DNA from: Aphidius gifuensis
Taxonomy: Eukaryota; Arthropoda; Insecta; Hymenoptera; Braconidae
Length of the DNA: 64,000 bases
Direction: 5' to 3'
Assembly: GCF_014905175.1 (NCBI RefSeq)
Contig: NC_057788.1
Location: 5,084,001-5,148,000 of the forward strand
Each line of letters starts with the position of its first letter. Position 1 is the stretch's first letter. Shown here piece by piece: positions 40,964 to 52,000 of the stretch. The notes under the pieces are model-generated. The model saw nothing but the letters and a program-made list of their open reading frames with translations, was not told where the DNA came from and made no database searches. Position numbers and translations under genes: made by a program.

Positions 40964-42075
40964 ATGAAAACAATCGTTGCTTTGGGCATTTTTTTAGTTT
41001 GCTATTCTACAAGCCAGGTAAGTAAATTTTAAATAATAATTTCAATATACTTATTGTTTCAATAAAATCTGCAATATGCATTATGTGAGTTTAATGAAAA
41101 TGAATTATTTTAGGCATTTGATTGTTGCAATCATTCAAAACCAGAAGATATTGAAAGAAAGTATGATCAACTTTTTGCTATACAAAAAGATTTTACCGAG
41201 TTTGTCAATTCAATAGATGAAAGAATATGTGACGACTACTCTAATACCACAAAATTTCTTCAAGATTATTTGATGGACTTCAATAGAAAATATACAAAAG
41301 AGCAATGTATCTGCGGTATGTATTATATAATTTATTATTTTCAATAAAGACAGCAATTGATAACATGCATAATAATTTAGTTTATTTATATTAATAATAG
41401 GTCAAAATTCGGAAAGCGATATATGCAAATGCATACAAAAAATAAATGATGAGGCTGTTAAAAAATACAAAGACCATATAAAAAATGTCACTTCTTATCG
41501 TAATATATATGTTGATGATCTAAACAATAGAACAATAAACAGATTCAATGTAAGTATACGAAAAAATCAAAATTATATATTATGTACTTTATTTTTTTTT
41601 TTATTATGGAATTTTTCAGTTGATCCGGAATTTCGAAGATTATTTTGATAATCATTTCTTTATATGTCAATGTTTATTATCTGGCAGTCAATCATCAAAA
41701 TGCTACGAAGAAACATTAAGCAGAATAGAAAGTGTTGAAGATCTCGAAGAACATATATATAAATCAAAAATTTATTTACTTTCCAAATATAATGATTCAT
41801 TAGAAAATAACTTCCAAAAAATTAAAAATTCATTTAGGGATTCATTGAAAGCTTTGGAAAGTTCATTTGATAACTGTACGGAACGACCAAGATACCCACA
41901 ACCAGGAGATTACAACCCAATCACTTCACCTCCAGAAAAGGATCAACCAACAACACATTTTTCAACACACTGTCCAACACATTATCCAAAAGATTGTCCA
42001 AAAGATTGTCCAAAAGATTGTGACAATAAGCATGATTGTTCCAGTTGTCAATTTTGTATAAAATTACAGCTTTAA
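40964..42075 (+). CDS. Secreted cysteine-rich protein with tandem PKDC tail, unrecognised family (gene B, 286 aa, 4 exons)
   Basis: Exons are 40964-41017, 41114-41315, 41401-41549 and 41620-42075, with introns of 96, 85 and 70 nt in phases 0, 1 and 0, all GT-AG. Exon 1 is an 18-residue signal peptide (MKTIVALGIFLVCYSTSQ). Residues 19-221 are charged and helix-prone, with C22, C23, C57, C83, C85, C94, C96, C151, C153, C163 and C221. N-X-S/T sites occur at N24, N62, N114, N128, N193 and N220. Residues 222-250 are Pro/Thr-rich. Residues 253-281 are a cysteine-dense tail with three PKDC repeats, then CSSC and QFC motifs. C-C and C-x-C pairs suggest disulphide cross-linking or metal binding, which is inference. 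The paired-Cys helical body loosely recalls the insect TsetseEP/DUF725 type, but I cannot confirm this. The last exon opens with TTG (Leu), so an ATG-only ORF call would miss the true start. Confidence 0.85.
41986..42021 (+). repeat. In-frame 12-bp coding repeat, three copies
   Basis: Three exact copies of CCAAAAGATTGT lie in the last exon of gene B, each encoding Pro-Lys-Asp-Cys. A diverged unit (CCAACACATTAT, encoding PTHY) comes just before. Exact identity at synonymous sites indicates recent expansion. Confidence 0.9.
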
Positions 42076-42146
42076 TTAATTTTTCGTGACTATTAAAAAA
42101 TATATTGGTGAAGGATAATAATTTACAGTACTATTATAATTGGCAT

Positions 42147-42152
42147 AATAAA
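42147..42152 (+). terminator. Poly(A) signal of gene B
   Basis: AATAAA lies 72 nt after the stop codon of gene B. It is the first canonical signal downstream. In such AT-rich DNA the hexamer is common, so only its position supports it. Confidence 0.4.
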
Positions 42153-42199
42153 AAGAAAATAAGTATTTTCATTTGAATTAAATAATTTCACTATTTTTA

Positions 42200-45170
42200 T
42201 ATTCTATATAATAATTTTTTTTAATCAAATTATTTAACAAAAAAATAAATTCAATAAACACTTTATATCGACTAAATATATGATATTTTATTATTTTTTC
42301 TTTATAAAAACACTCATCTTGAAAAAATAAAATTATTTGATTATTTTATTTCACATATGTACGAGTATTTGTATTGCCACCACACGTAATAATATTCATA
42401 TGTTTTCATATATAGTTTCAAGTACTATGTACGATAAAGTTTATACAAGACTAAATATTATAGCAACGATCAAACTAAGGGAGTAATAATACATAGACTA
42501 GTAACTGCTTAAAATAATTGTTCCTTTTTCATCGACTCATGTATACACGAGTGTTTTCGGAAGTAAACCCTTAATGAATTGCATTTATGCATTATAATAA
42601 ATAGTACGTATGTGTTTGTATAATAGAAAAAAAATAAATAATAATATGAAAAGCAAGGGGAAAGTATTAAAGCAAAGGCTTGGCGAGTTAGAGAGAAAAA
42701 AAAACAAACATCATATTACTGAATGACGTGAGCTTTCAGGATGTAAGACGTGCTGGTGTACATAAGAAGGAGACTACACACACACAACACCCTCTGGCAG
42801 GGTGACTATTTGAAAAAGACCAAAAGACCTGTATACACTATTTTTTTCTTTTTTTTTTTTTCCTCAACATAATACAAAATACTGAATGAGAGAAAAAAAA
42901 AATTCTTTTTTTTTTTTTTTATTTATACTAGTTTATTTATTTAGGCTTAAATTTGTCTAAGGTTTTATTGTTATCACTTGGATTTATCCATTGAATTCAA
43001 AGCAAAAAATACAATTCAATTTTTCTTGCTTTGTTGATACAATTTTTTTTTTTTTTTTATACTTTATTTAATTTTTTAATAACAACTTTTTTAGTTGTCA
43101 TTAGAGTTTATTTTAAAATTAGATTTAACAACTTGTTATGTTTAACAGAAAAATATTTGGATAAGAAAAAAAATAATATATTTAATTTACTCAAAAAATA
43201 TTCAATTTAAAAATGAAAAAATAAATTTAATACTTGGGTTAGTGATATATCTATATATATTTTCAATAGACAGATTTTAAAAAGGCTGACTCGTCTTTAA
43301 ATATACATCTGAAATGTCTATAAACCGATTGAGACCATTGAAATTGAGTCGTTCAAGTATTTGAGATAGAAAAATAAAAAAAAATTGAAATCCTCTAGAA
43401 TGTAGTAGCTTTAAAAAAAAATATTAAAATATTTTTATACATGTATATCAATTTGTAAATGGAATATAATTCATTTCAATTTTCAACAAAGCTAACTAAT
43501 AAAAAAAAAATCATAAAAGCAATGCTAATTATATCAACGTCATAAAAAAAAAAAAAAAAAAAACTAATTACTTGATTGAAAAATTAATATATTTTTTTTT
43601 AACGACAAATAAAAATATAAATAAATAGACAATTAAATAATTTTTTGATATAAAAAATTTCATTTTCTGGCTCGTAAATTATAGTAAAATTTAATGACAC
43701 CCCAATCAGCAAATTCAGCAAGTTTAACGACCGGAGACATAACGCCCGGTTGCATCTTCGACAAGATCATCGAAATTGATGGACGGAAGAGGTCTCTTCC
43801 ACCTTTCTGCTTTTTGCCCAGAGCGATCGTAAACTCAGAAACGTATAGAATGGACCTTCATGTATAGTTATAGAATACCAGCTATGGAACATATATGTTA
43901 ACATCCACCAGATAGAGAGAAAAAAGAGGCATAAAAAATAAAAATAAAAATAACAAGAGGAAAGAGAGTCCAAGTTTTTGACGAGCGATCGTCTAACGGT
44001 AGTGATCTACAGGGTGGTAGTTCAGGGCCACTTATAAGCGGTTTTCCAACCTTTTACGATGCGACTCTTTTTTTTTTCAAAAATATTTGGTCTGAAAATA
44101 TTTTTACGCTACATTTAGTATGGCCACTATGAGGGATCAAATAAATAAAATTATATTTTTATATATAAAAAAAAAAAAAAAACAACAAAACAAATGCAAT
44201 AAAAAGAAAAAAAATTATATCCATTTAATATTATTATTTTAGAATTATTATGAATAATAAAAAATGTAATATAATATATAATAATTTTTGAATATATTTA
44301 GTACACGTTGAGGGACGTATTTGCTGAAGGGTTTTTAGCTAATCGATAACGCTGTTCAAGGACACATTTCAAAGAGAGGGTGAACTATCATGCCTGCCCG
44401 TTAAACACAGTGAAAAAAAAAATCTCCCTCAACTCCCCCTTATGTGCTCAGCCAAGTGTGTGGAAGCTGGAACAACCTTAATTTAAAGCTGAACACTCGT
44501 TTATGATAAAAATAAAAAAATTTCAATTTTTCTATTAAATTTATTATATACGCTAATTATCACTAGACTTTGTATATAAATATTATACAAAATTTTAATT
44601 TTATGTAAGATTGTTGTTCATGTTATTCATGATTTACATCAAATATAAAATGTTATCTTAAATGCTTCAAGTAGACTCACGCGATTTATGAAATTTTAAA
44701 TTATGTATCAAGTGTAAACGTGATTAATGATCAATTAAATGTATTGCATTTCAATAATTAAAACCAGTGGATATCTTTTTTTTTTTTTGTTTTGTAATTT
44801 TGAAGTTAAAAAAAAAAAAAAAAAGAATTAATTTAACGTTTTTATTTGTGAAATTCTATAGTATTTTGAGCTTTTTTATTTAAAAAAAAAAATTAAACTT
44901 TCATTGATGTCTGATTGAAATAAAAAATTCTCATGAGAATAATTGGCAAATTTAATTTATTTATAATGAATTTTAAAAATTTTAAATTAAAATAAAACAA
45001 TTGGTCTCATTTTACATTGAAAATATTTTAAATTTTTTTTGCACTCAAATTTTTTATGCTTGAGTCATTTAATAAACATAAAAACAACTAATTATATATT
45101 CATTAAAAATTTTGAAATTTTTTTTATTCGATAAATACCGTTATACGTACTTTGAGATATAAAGGGCCTG
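42200..45170. other. AT-rich DNA between gene B and the transposon
   Basis: Normal-complexity patches lie at about 42360-42830, 43680-44050 and 44300-44480; the rest is poly-A/T. No further copy of the secreted-protein genes was seen here. Confidence 0.4.
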
Positions 45171-45175
45171 ATAAA

Positions 45176-45189
45176 CCCGAGTGGAAATT
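45176..45189 (+). repeat. Left terminal inverted repeat
   Basis: CCCGAGTGGAAATT is the exact reverse complement of 46641-46654. Beyond 14 bp the arms remain similar but imperfect, both continuing into TCCG- and GGATCC-rich sequence. Confidence 0.85.
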
Positions 45190-45389
45190 TCAGTCCGATT
45201 CGGATCCAGGACGGATCCGGTTTACCTGATTACAAATCCGAATCGGATCAGGCTGGCCGGATCCGATTCGGACTGAAAATGTAACGCCGGCTAGGCTCCG
45301 AATCGGATCCGGTGAACCGGATCCGGTTACAATAAGGACACCGTGGCTAAATCGGATACCAAATTATGTATCCGAAATTACATTTAAAT

Positions 45390-45516
45390 CGGATCCGATT
45401 TTACATCCAAAACGGATCCGATTTTACATCTAAAACGGATCCGATTTTACATCCAAATTGGATCCGATTTTACATCCAAATCGGATCCGATTTTATATTT
45501 AAACCGGATCCGAATT
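45390..45516 (+). repeat. 23-bp tandem repeat inside the element
   Basis: Five full units of 23 bp, each CGGATCCGATTTTACATC followed by CAAAA or a close variant, with a further partial unit. A more diverged unit precedes them near 45367. Units differ at one to four positions. The array lies in the left half of the transposon and shares the GGATCCGATT core with the longer repeat to the right. Confidence 0.9.
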
Positions 45517-45652
45517 TTGTTTTAAAAAAATTTTGATTTAAAAAAAAAAATATATTTGCTTTTTTCAATTATTTTTTTTAACAATCATTATTAACAATAT
45601 TTTTATCTTAGAAAATTCAACCTAAACTAAACTAAAATTCCGGATTTTGCGG

Positions 45653-45706
45653 GGATCGATCTCGGGGCTATTCTGTTCAAAGTCGGCAACTCTATCCTAT
45701 TGACCA
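45653..45706 (-). other. tRNA-like segment (degenerate, Gln-type anticodon loop) inside the transposon
   Basis: Read on the minus strand there is an A-box-like TGGTCAATAGG (45706-45696), then CTTTGAA resembling an anticodon loop with TTG. A B-box-like ATCGATCC follows within 45663-45653. The A-to-B spacing of about 32 nt is right for tRNA. The T and anticodon stems do not pair properly and the acceptor stem is not clear, so it is not a working tRNA gene. It may be a tRNA or SINE remnant, or an internal RNA polymerase III promoter captured by the element. Confidence 0.5.
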
Positions 45707-45889
45707 CGGCGGCGTACGTGGAATCCATAAAATCAAAAGTCCTTTACAAGTGTAGAAAGTTATTTCAAAATTACAATAGAAAAACTTGATATGATTAATA
45801 CTATATATATGCAACAATGTATTTATTATTATCAAAAAATAAAATGACATTCTGAAATTAATTTTTTTTTTTTTTCAAATACTTCTAAG

Positions 45890-46605
45890 TTGGATCCGTT
45901 TCAAATCAGGGAAACCGGATCCGGCTTACCTTAGCCAAGCCTGACCGAATCCGGAAGTTAACTTTGACAAAAAAAACAAACTTCAATTAAAGTCCGGCAA
46001 TCTGGATCCGATTCGGATCAGGATAGAGTAAGGAAAACCGGATCCGGTTAGCCTTAGCCAAACCTGACTAAACCCGGAGATAACTTTGAAAAAAAATAAA
46101 GTCCGATTAAAGTCCGGCAATCTGGATCCGATTCGGATCAGGAAAGAGTAAGGAAAGCCGGATCCGGTTAGCCTTAGCCAAACCTGACTGAACCCGGAGA
46201 TAACTTTGAAAAAAAAAATAAGGTCCGATTAAAGTCCGGCAATCTGGATCCGATTCGGATCAGGATAGAGTAAGGAAAACCGGATCCGGTTAGCCTTAGC
46301 CAAACCTGACTAAACCCGGAGATAACTTTGAAAAAAAAAATAAAGTCCGATTAAAGTCCGGCAATCTGGATCCGATTCGGATCAGGAAAGAGTGAGGAAA
46401 GCCGGATTCGGTTAGCCTTAGTCAAACCTGACTGAACCCGGAGATAACTTTGAAAAAAAAAAAATAAGGTCCGATTAAAGTCCGGCAATCTGGATCCGAT
46501 TCGGATCAGGAAAGAGTAAGGAAAGCCGGATCCGGTTAGCCTTAGCCATAACGGATCCGAAAAGGGTCAGGAAACCCGGATCCGGATTACCTTAGCCATA
46601 CTGGA
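45890..46605 (+). repeat. Satellite-like array of about 120-bp units with two-variant alternation
   Basis: TCTGGATCCGATTCGGATCA recurs at 46001, 46121, 46243, 46365 and 46489, giving periods of 120, 122, 122 and 124 bp. Each unit continues into AGTAAGG, GCCGGATCCGGTTAGCC, AACCTGACT, GAACCCGGAGATAACTTTG and an A-run. Full units alternate between variant 1 (GGATAGAG, AAAACCGG, GACTAAACC, AAAGTCC) and variant 2 (GGAAAGAG, AAAGCCGG, GACTGAACC, AAGGTCC), so the true repeat is a dimer of about 242 bp. The outermost units are more diverged. No coding potential is seen. Confidence 0.9.
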
Positions 46606-46640
46606 TCCGATTCGGATCAGGATCCGGCCAAGCCGGATTC

Positions 46641-46654
46641 AATTTCCACTCGGG
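46641..46654 (-). repeat. Right terminal inverted repeat
   Basis: AATTTCCACTCGGG is the exact inverse of the left terminus. GC composition drops back to the AT-rich background immediately outside. Confidence 0.85.
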
Positions 46655-47420
46655 AAAGTGTCTATACATAAGACAAGACATTAAACCAAACACTTTCAAC
46701 AATCGACACGCTTTACGAGTATCATCATCAAGCGTATCAACTTAAATACTTGAATTGTTTAGCTTTAAAATCCTAATTAATAAAACATTCAAAGCCATCA
46801 TTAACCTATGAATAATGTATGCGATATATATCAACACACAAATAAATTTTTAAATATATAAATATTAACATACACCTCAGAATAATATATATTTTTTTAA
46901 AACAAAAAATACACACAACAACCTCTAAACTCTTATATATAATTAATCAAAATAAATAACCATATACAAAAAGAGTAAAATATTAAAATAAACACCTCAA
47001 AGTAATATTTTCAAATGTATTTTTAATTATTTATTTATAATTTATTCATGTTTATTAATGAAAATTAATTTTTCTTTAAAGCTACCGGAAGTTAAATTCA
47101 ACGTAACAATGATTTATCAACGACAGACAATTTAGTTCTAATAAAAGCTCACAAGTGACAGTAAGGTCACGAGGACCTTTAAAATGTTATATATAGATGA
47201 TTTCGTGGATTTATATCTGCACACATGTCACTATGTTGTTTTCAGTTTTACAAGTGAACATGCCATTCATGCACATCCGGTTAAAAAAAAAAATTCTCTT
47301 TTAAATTAAAAATATTTAATCTATTCAACATTTGATAATTATTGTATCATAAAATCAACCCTAAATACTAAATGATTCTCTTTTTATTTTTAACACTATT
47401 ACCATATAAATATAGAAGCC

Positions 47421-47440
47421 AAGAAGAAGAAGAAGAAGAG
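47421..47440 (+). repeat. (AAG)6 microsatellite
   Basis: Six AAG units continuing into GAGAG. It is one of the few purine-only tracts here that is not poly-A. Confidence 0.9.
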
Positions 47441-49002
47441 AGATGATATAATTTCATAATAAAATTCTATAGTTGATGATAAAAATAGCACATGGTTTAA
47501 CCCACATGGTCAGTGGAGTCTTTTGATTCAACTTGTCGTTTGTCAGTTGATATTTATTCTCTAGGGCAGTTTCACAACTATATCCTACATATTATCATTT
47601 TAATTATTTTTTTTTTTTTTATTTTGACCAGTATATCGCGATGAAATTATATACATATACATATTCAGCTTGGTACAGATCCCTTTTCGCCTAATTGCAA
47701 AAAAGGGTCTTTCCCCTTTTTTTCCATTTGACTGTGAATATACATGTGGGTTTACAAATACATACAGAGAAAGTATAAGTTTACCACGCGGCTCATTTGA
47801 TCTCTCATGGGGATTTCTGGATTTCGCATTACGCTGAAGATAGACGCTTTCATCATTTCACTTTACTACTGGTGGATATATATTGCAGATGCTATATACA
47901 ATAAGGTATAAGTATAAATTTACGTCAACGTGTGTTACCATTGTATATCTTCATATTACTTTGCTATATACACACTTGTAGAAAAGTCACGTTTATATAT
48001 TATTGTTCTTTTGATTGAATGACAGATACATGTGCATATAAATTTATTCAATGTAGTCATATCAAAATAATAATAATAATAAATAATCATTTGTTTAATC
48101 CTACTTGCTTGTAAATTTATAGCTTGAATATTGATTTTTGTTATACTGTCTTTAATAATGAATACTTTGATGGTAGAATCACGTAATCCACAAAGATTTT
48201 ATTTATTTTTTGTCTCTTGATGAACTTCTTCGATTTAGCAAAGTATTTTACTGAATCTAGTGATTAATTAAATGTCGTTAAATACCTGATATTTTTCTGA
48301 TGGTTTTCATTTATTTATTTATTTTTATAAATGGTTATCTATAAATCATTTCATTTATCCATTGATTAGTATATGATTATTTTGATTATAAAATTCATGT
48401 TCAATGGAAAAAGTAATTTATATACTAAATTTTTTTATAAATGTATGATTATTTTTTGCATATTAAATTTTTGTTGATTTCATGTTTATGGTGTTGACGA
48501 TATCAATATATACACGATGTACAAAGAACATGACAGACTATGTATACAGTGTATACGTGATATCAGAAAGCTCGTGCTTCGTAGCACACTAAGCTAATCG
48601 TTTGGAAAATTTTTAAAATATTGCTTGTCTACATTGGAGTATTTCTCACACCTATATAATATTTTTACCCTATAATTTTGTATTATTTTCAACTACATAT
48701 AATTGATTTTTTGTTTTTCTTTTTTTTTTTAAATTTGACGTAATGTATATCGAGAGCAGAATTGATGATGAATGATTGTTGATTAATGATTGAGTATTTT
48801 TATATCAAGAAGAAAAGAGAAATATTTTTTTGTTAAAATAAATATAAAAAATTGAAAAGTAAAATAACCATTTAATAATTTGAATGAATAGATTTTGTAT
48901 GATTTTGTTTTTTGTTTTTTTTTTTTTCATCTTTTTAATATTTATTATATAAGAACGAAGTGAAGCAAAAGGTTTAAAGGAAAACTACTGGGGATATGAA
49001 GA

Positions 49003-49037
49003 TAATGGGTAATCCTTCAGCCGAGGATTACCTATTA
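49003..49037 (+). other. 14-bp stem-loop
   Basis: TAATGGGTAATCCT (49003-49016) pairs along its whole length with AGGATTACCTATTA (49024-49037), with one G-T wobble, around a 7-nt loop (TCAGCCG). It lies within a higher-complexity island, so it is not an AT-run artefact. The stem is too short and the loop too tight for a typical microRNA precursor. Confidence 0.6.
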
Positions 49038-52000
49038 ACCTTCGCATCTTCCCACACCTCGTTTTTCTTGAATCTCACAATCCTCCACCTTTGCACTCTT
49101 CGCGCCCTCATATCCAAATGGAATTCAAGGCACGTTCAAACATAAAAAATAATAAAAAAAACAAAAAAAAAAAGGAAAAAAGGAAAATAAAATGTAGATA
49201 GGTGAAAGGCATGCCTTAACGAGGCACTTAGTGACTCTTAAGGGTGACATTTTGTGAGGTAAATTTTAATCGTTTTTGATGAGAATTTGAAGTCCAATAA
49301 CGACATCACAAGAAATAAATAAAATATTCATACATTTTCAATGCAAATTGTAAATGCAAAATTTAAAAAATAATTTCATTACAATAAAAATTCAATGTAT
49401 TGAATTAGTTTTGATTTTCTAAAAAGAAAATAAAAATCGATTGAAAAAAGTAGCAACAACATGAATATAAAGCCAGTGATGGTGATGAACGTTTAATGGT
49501 ACTTGTTTCGTGATTAAACTGATTAAAATTTTAATCGTATATAAAAAAATTTTGCAAAGATTTATTTTAATTTCTAAAAATAGACAGTTATTTGTAAAAA
49601 ATAATAAAATATATTTATATCAAAGCAAAATCTTTGAATAAATAATTCAATAAATAAATAAATATATTGTTAATTGAGTTAAAAAATTTATCACAGTTTC
49701 TGAAGATAAACGATTACAAGTAGTGATTTGTTTACTTGAAAAAGCTATTTCCCAGGGTTGCCCAGGTGAATTATTAACCTAAAAATCTCGGTAATTCTAA
49801 AAGAAAAATAAGGGCCTACTTACATTTTTTTTTTGGATAAATCTAGTGGTAAGATCAGACACATATTTTATCTACGCAAAAGCTAAAATTTGTAACGCAA
49901 CTTTACCTGCGACATAACCTACTTTTTTTTTTTCTTTATATTTATCTCTCTTTCTATATTCTTGTATATTTCATTTGAACCGCATGTCTTTTCAGCGTCT
50001 GTATTTTCTATATACACTTTGCTAATAAATAATGCAAAATGCCACGATGAAGTAGACGGTAAGGACTAACATTTGCCGTGGCTCTTCTGCGACATAATCA
50101 GGTAAATAATTCATTGTTTGAACCTTCAGAGACCCTGCCGTATATCTCAAAGCTTCTAGTTCATATCCAGAACAAGCGTGAGAGCCAAGACATTTGGCAA
50201 TGTCTACAAAACCCAAAATTGACTGAGAGTGATATACAAAAAAAAAAAAAAAATACATGAAAAATAACTTTGAAAGTATATGATATTGCGTTCTAGATCC
50301 TTAAAGTTTTTATAATTTCAAACTTTCAATTAACAAAACAAAAACAAAAATTTATAAGTTGAATATTTCGAGTATTTTTTTTTGTTAATATTTTAAAAAA
50401 ACATTTGACACCTTTATTGCAAAATAGTATTTTATACAGCCAGGAAAAATTAATTTGCTGATTCACCAATTTTTTTTTTTATTTCTATTTTTGAATTCTC
50501 ACTGTCGTTATTCGTCAGATGTTTCAAATTTTCAATTAAAATAAATAAATTTAATTTTTAAATTGACCGAGTTAATGAAAAAAAAACATTATTAAATTAA
50601 TTTTTAAATTATAAAAAAAATTGTATCAAGATATCAACTTGACAAACAAGAAAAACACATTTATTTGTTTATTTTTTTTTTAATTTTACAGTCAATGTGC
50701 TGAGACACGTTTTTATATTCATTGTTAATTAAAAAACTATCTTTAGTACAATGTTATAAAGCTAAAAAGAAATAAAAAGTTATGTACGTACGAAGGTAAA
50801 GTTACAATTTGTTTAATAAGAAAAGAATAAAAAAAAAAAAAAAAAAACGAGAAAAAAGAGGGAAAAAGGGAATTGTTGCATGCCATTAGCATATATCGCA
50901 GATCGATTCCAGTCCATTAACAATTCTTTATCAACGTGGGTAGACGAAAATATACGTTTACATAATAAAACGGTTAGATTTATATAAAGATTATTTTAAA
51001 AAATTACAATAAAATACAATCTTATCATGACTGTAAATTGGAAATAAAATAATAATAATTAGCCGTTTTTTTTTTTTTGTATTATTTACTAATTGGCATT
51101 TTCTCAATCAATATATTTTGTTTGAAAATAAATAATAAATTTTATTATTTTAATTTATTTTTCATGTAAAAATAGTTAAAATAATATTTCCTGACCTTTC
51201 CAATTGACTGTCAAATTTATTTATTTATTATCGTTATTTTAAATTTATAAAACATGGTCAAAGAAAGCAATTATGATTGTTTTTAAATCTTTCAATGTCA
51301 TGTTTATTTTGGCATTAAAAATAATAACGAAAATATAAAGAAAAAAAAGAAAAGAATTTGTTAAAAAATAGAAAATAAAAAAACATCCATCTAAAATAAT
51401 CACATTGACCTTGATTTTGTCGTTATTCACGTCGCAAATTTTTTTTCTTTCATTTTTTTTCAATTGTATATCTGTGTAAAACTAAACTTTATTGTTTGAG
51501 TAAAAATATTTCTATCTGAGCTGTCACGCTTGTATGACAGTTGTGTTTTTCTTGTTTGAATTGTTTTCTCTTGTTTTGTTTTTTTTTTTTCATTTCATCG
51601 TCGTGGTTTTTTTTTTTCTTTTTCTTTATTCCATATATTAATATATTTATTTATTTATTACATGTCATGTTTTGTTTTGTGCCAAGCTGGTGAAAAATTT
51701 TGAAGAATAAAAAAATCTATATGCAGACACTGTTGATGGGTCTTGATGGTAAAATAAACCTACGCAAACTAGGCTTGGCAAAATCATGTAGATTAGTCTA
51801 ATATACTTTTCACGAAGGATCATTCATCAACATAGTGCAAAATATGTCATAAAGTGACGGGTGTGTGTTGTATTTAATATCTGGCACATAAAAATTTTCA
51901 TGTTTTATATTACCTTGAAATATTTTAAAAGTTTAACAAAAAAAAAAAAGAAAACAATATATTTGATAATATTTATATACAATATTTATAAATAAAGTCA

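Larger units (their letters stand above)
45176..46654. mobile_element. Non-autonomous DNA transposon with 14-bp terminal inverted repeats and internal satellite
   Basis: The left end CCCGAGTGGAAATT (45176-45189) is repeated in exact inverse at 46641-46654 (AATTTCCACTCGGG). AAA flanks both ends (45173-45175 and 46655-46657), possibly a 3-bp target duplication, though AAA is weak evidence in this DNA. The 1,479-bp interior is much richer in GC and CpG than its surroundings and holds more than 20 GGATCC sites. Many lie in the near-palindrome GGATCCGATTCGGATC. No transposase frame is present, so it would depend on an enzyme made elsewhere. I cannot assign the superfamily. Internal parts are listed separately. 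Confidence 0.75.

Noticed and set aside
49996..50100. Acceptor-like TTTTCAG and donor-like CAG|GTAAAT bracketing an island
   Set aside because: All three + frames contain stops between them.
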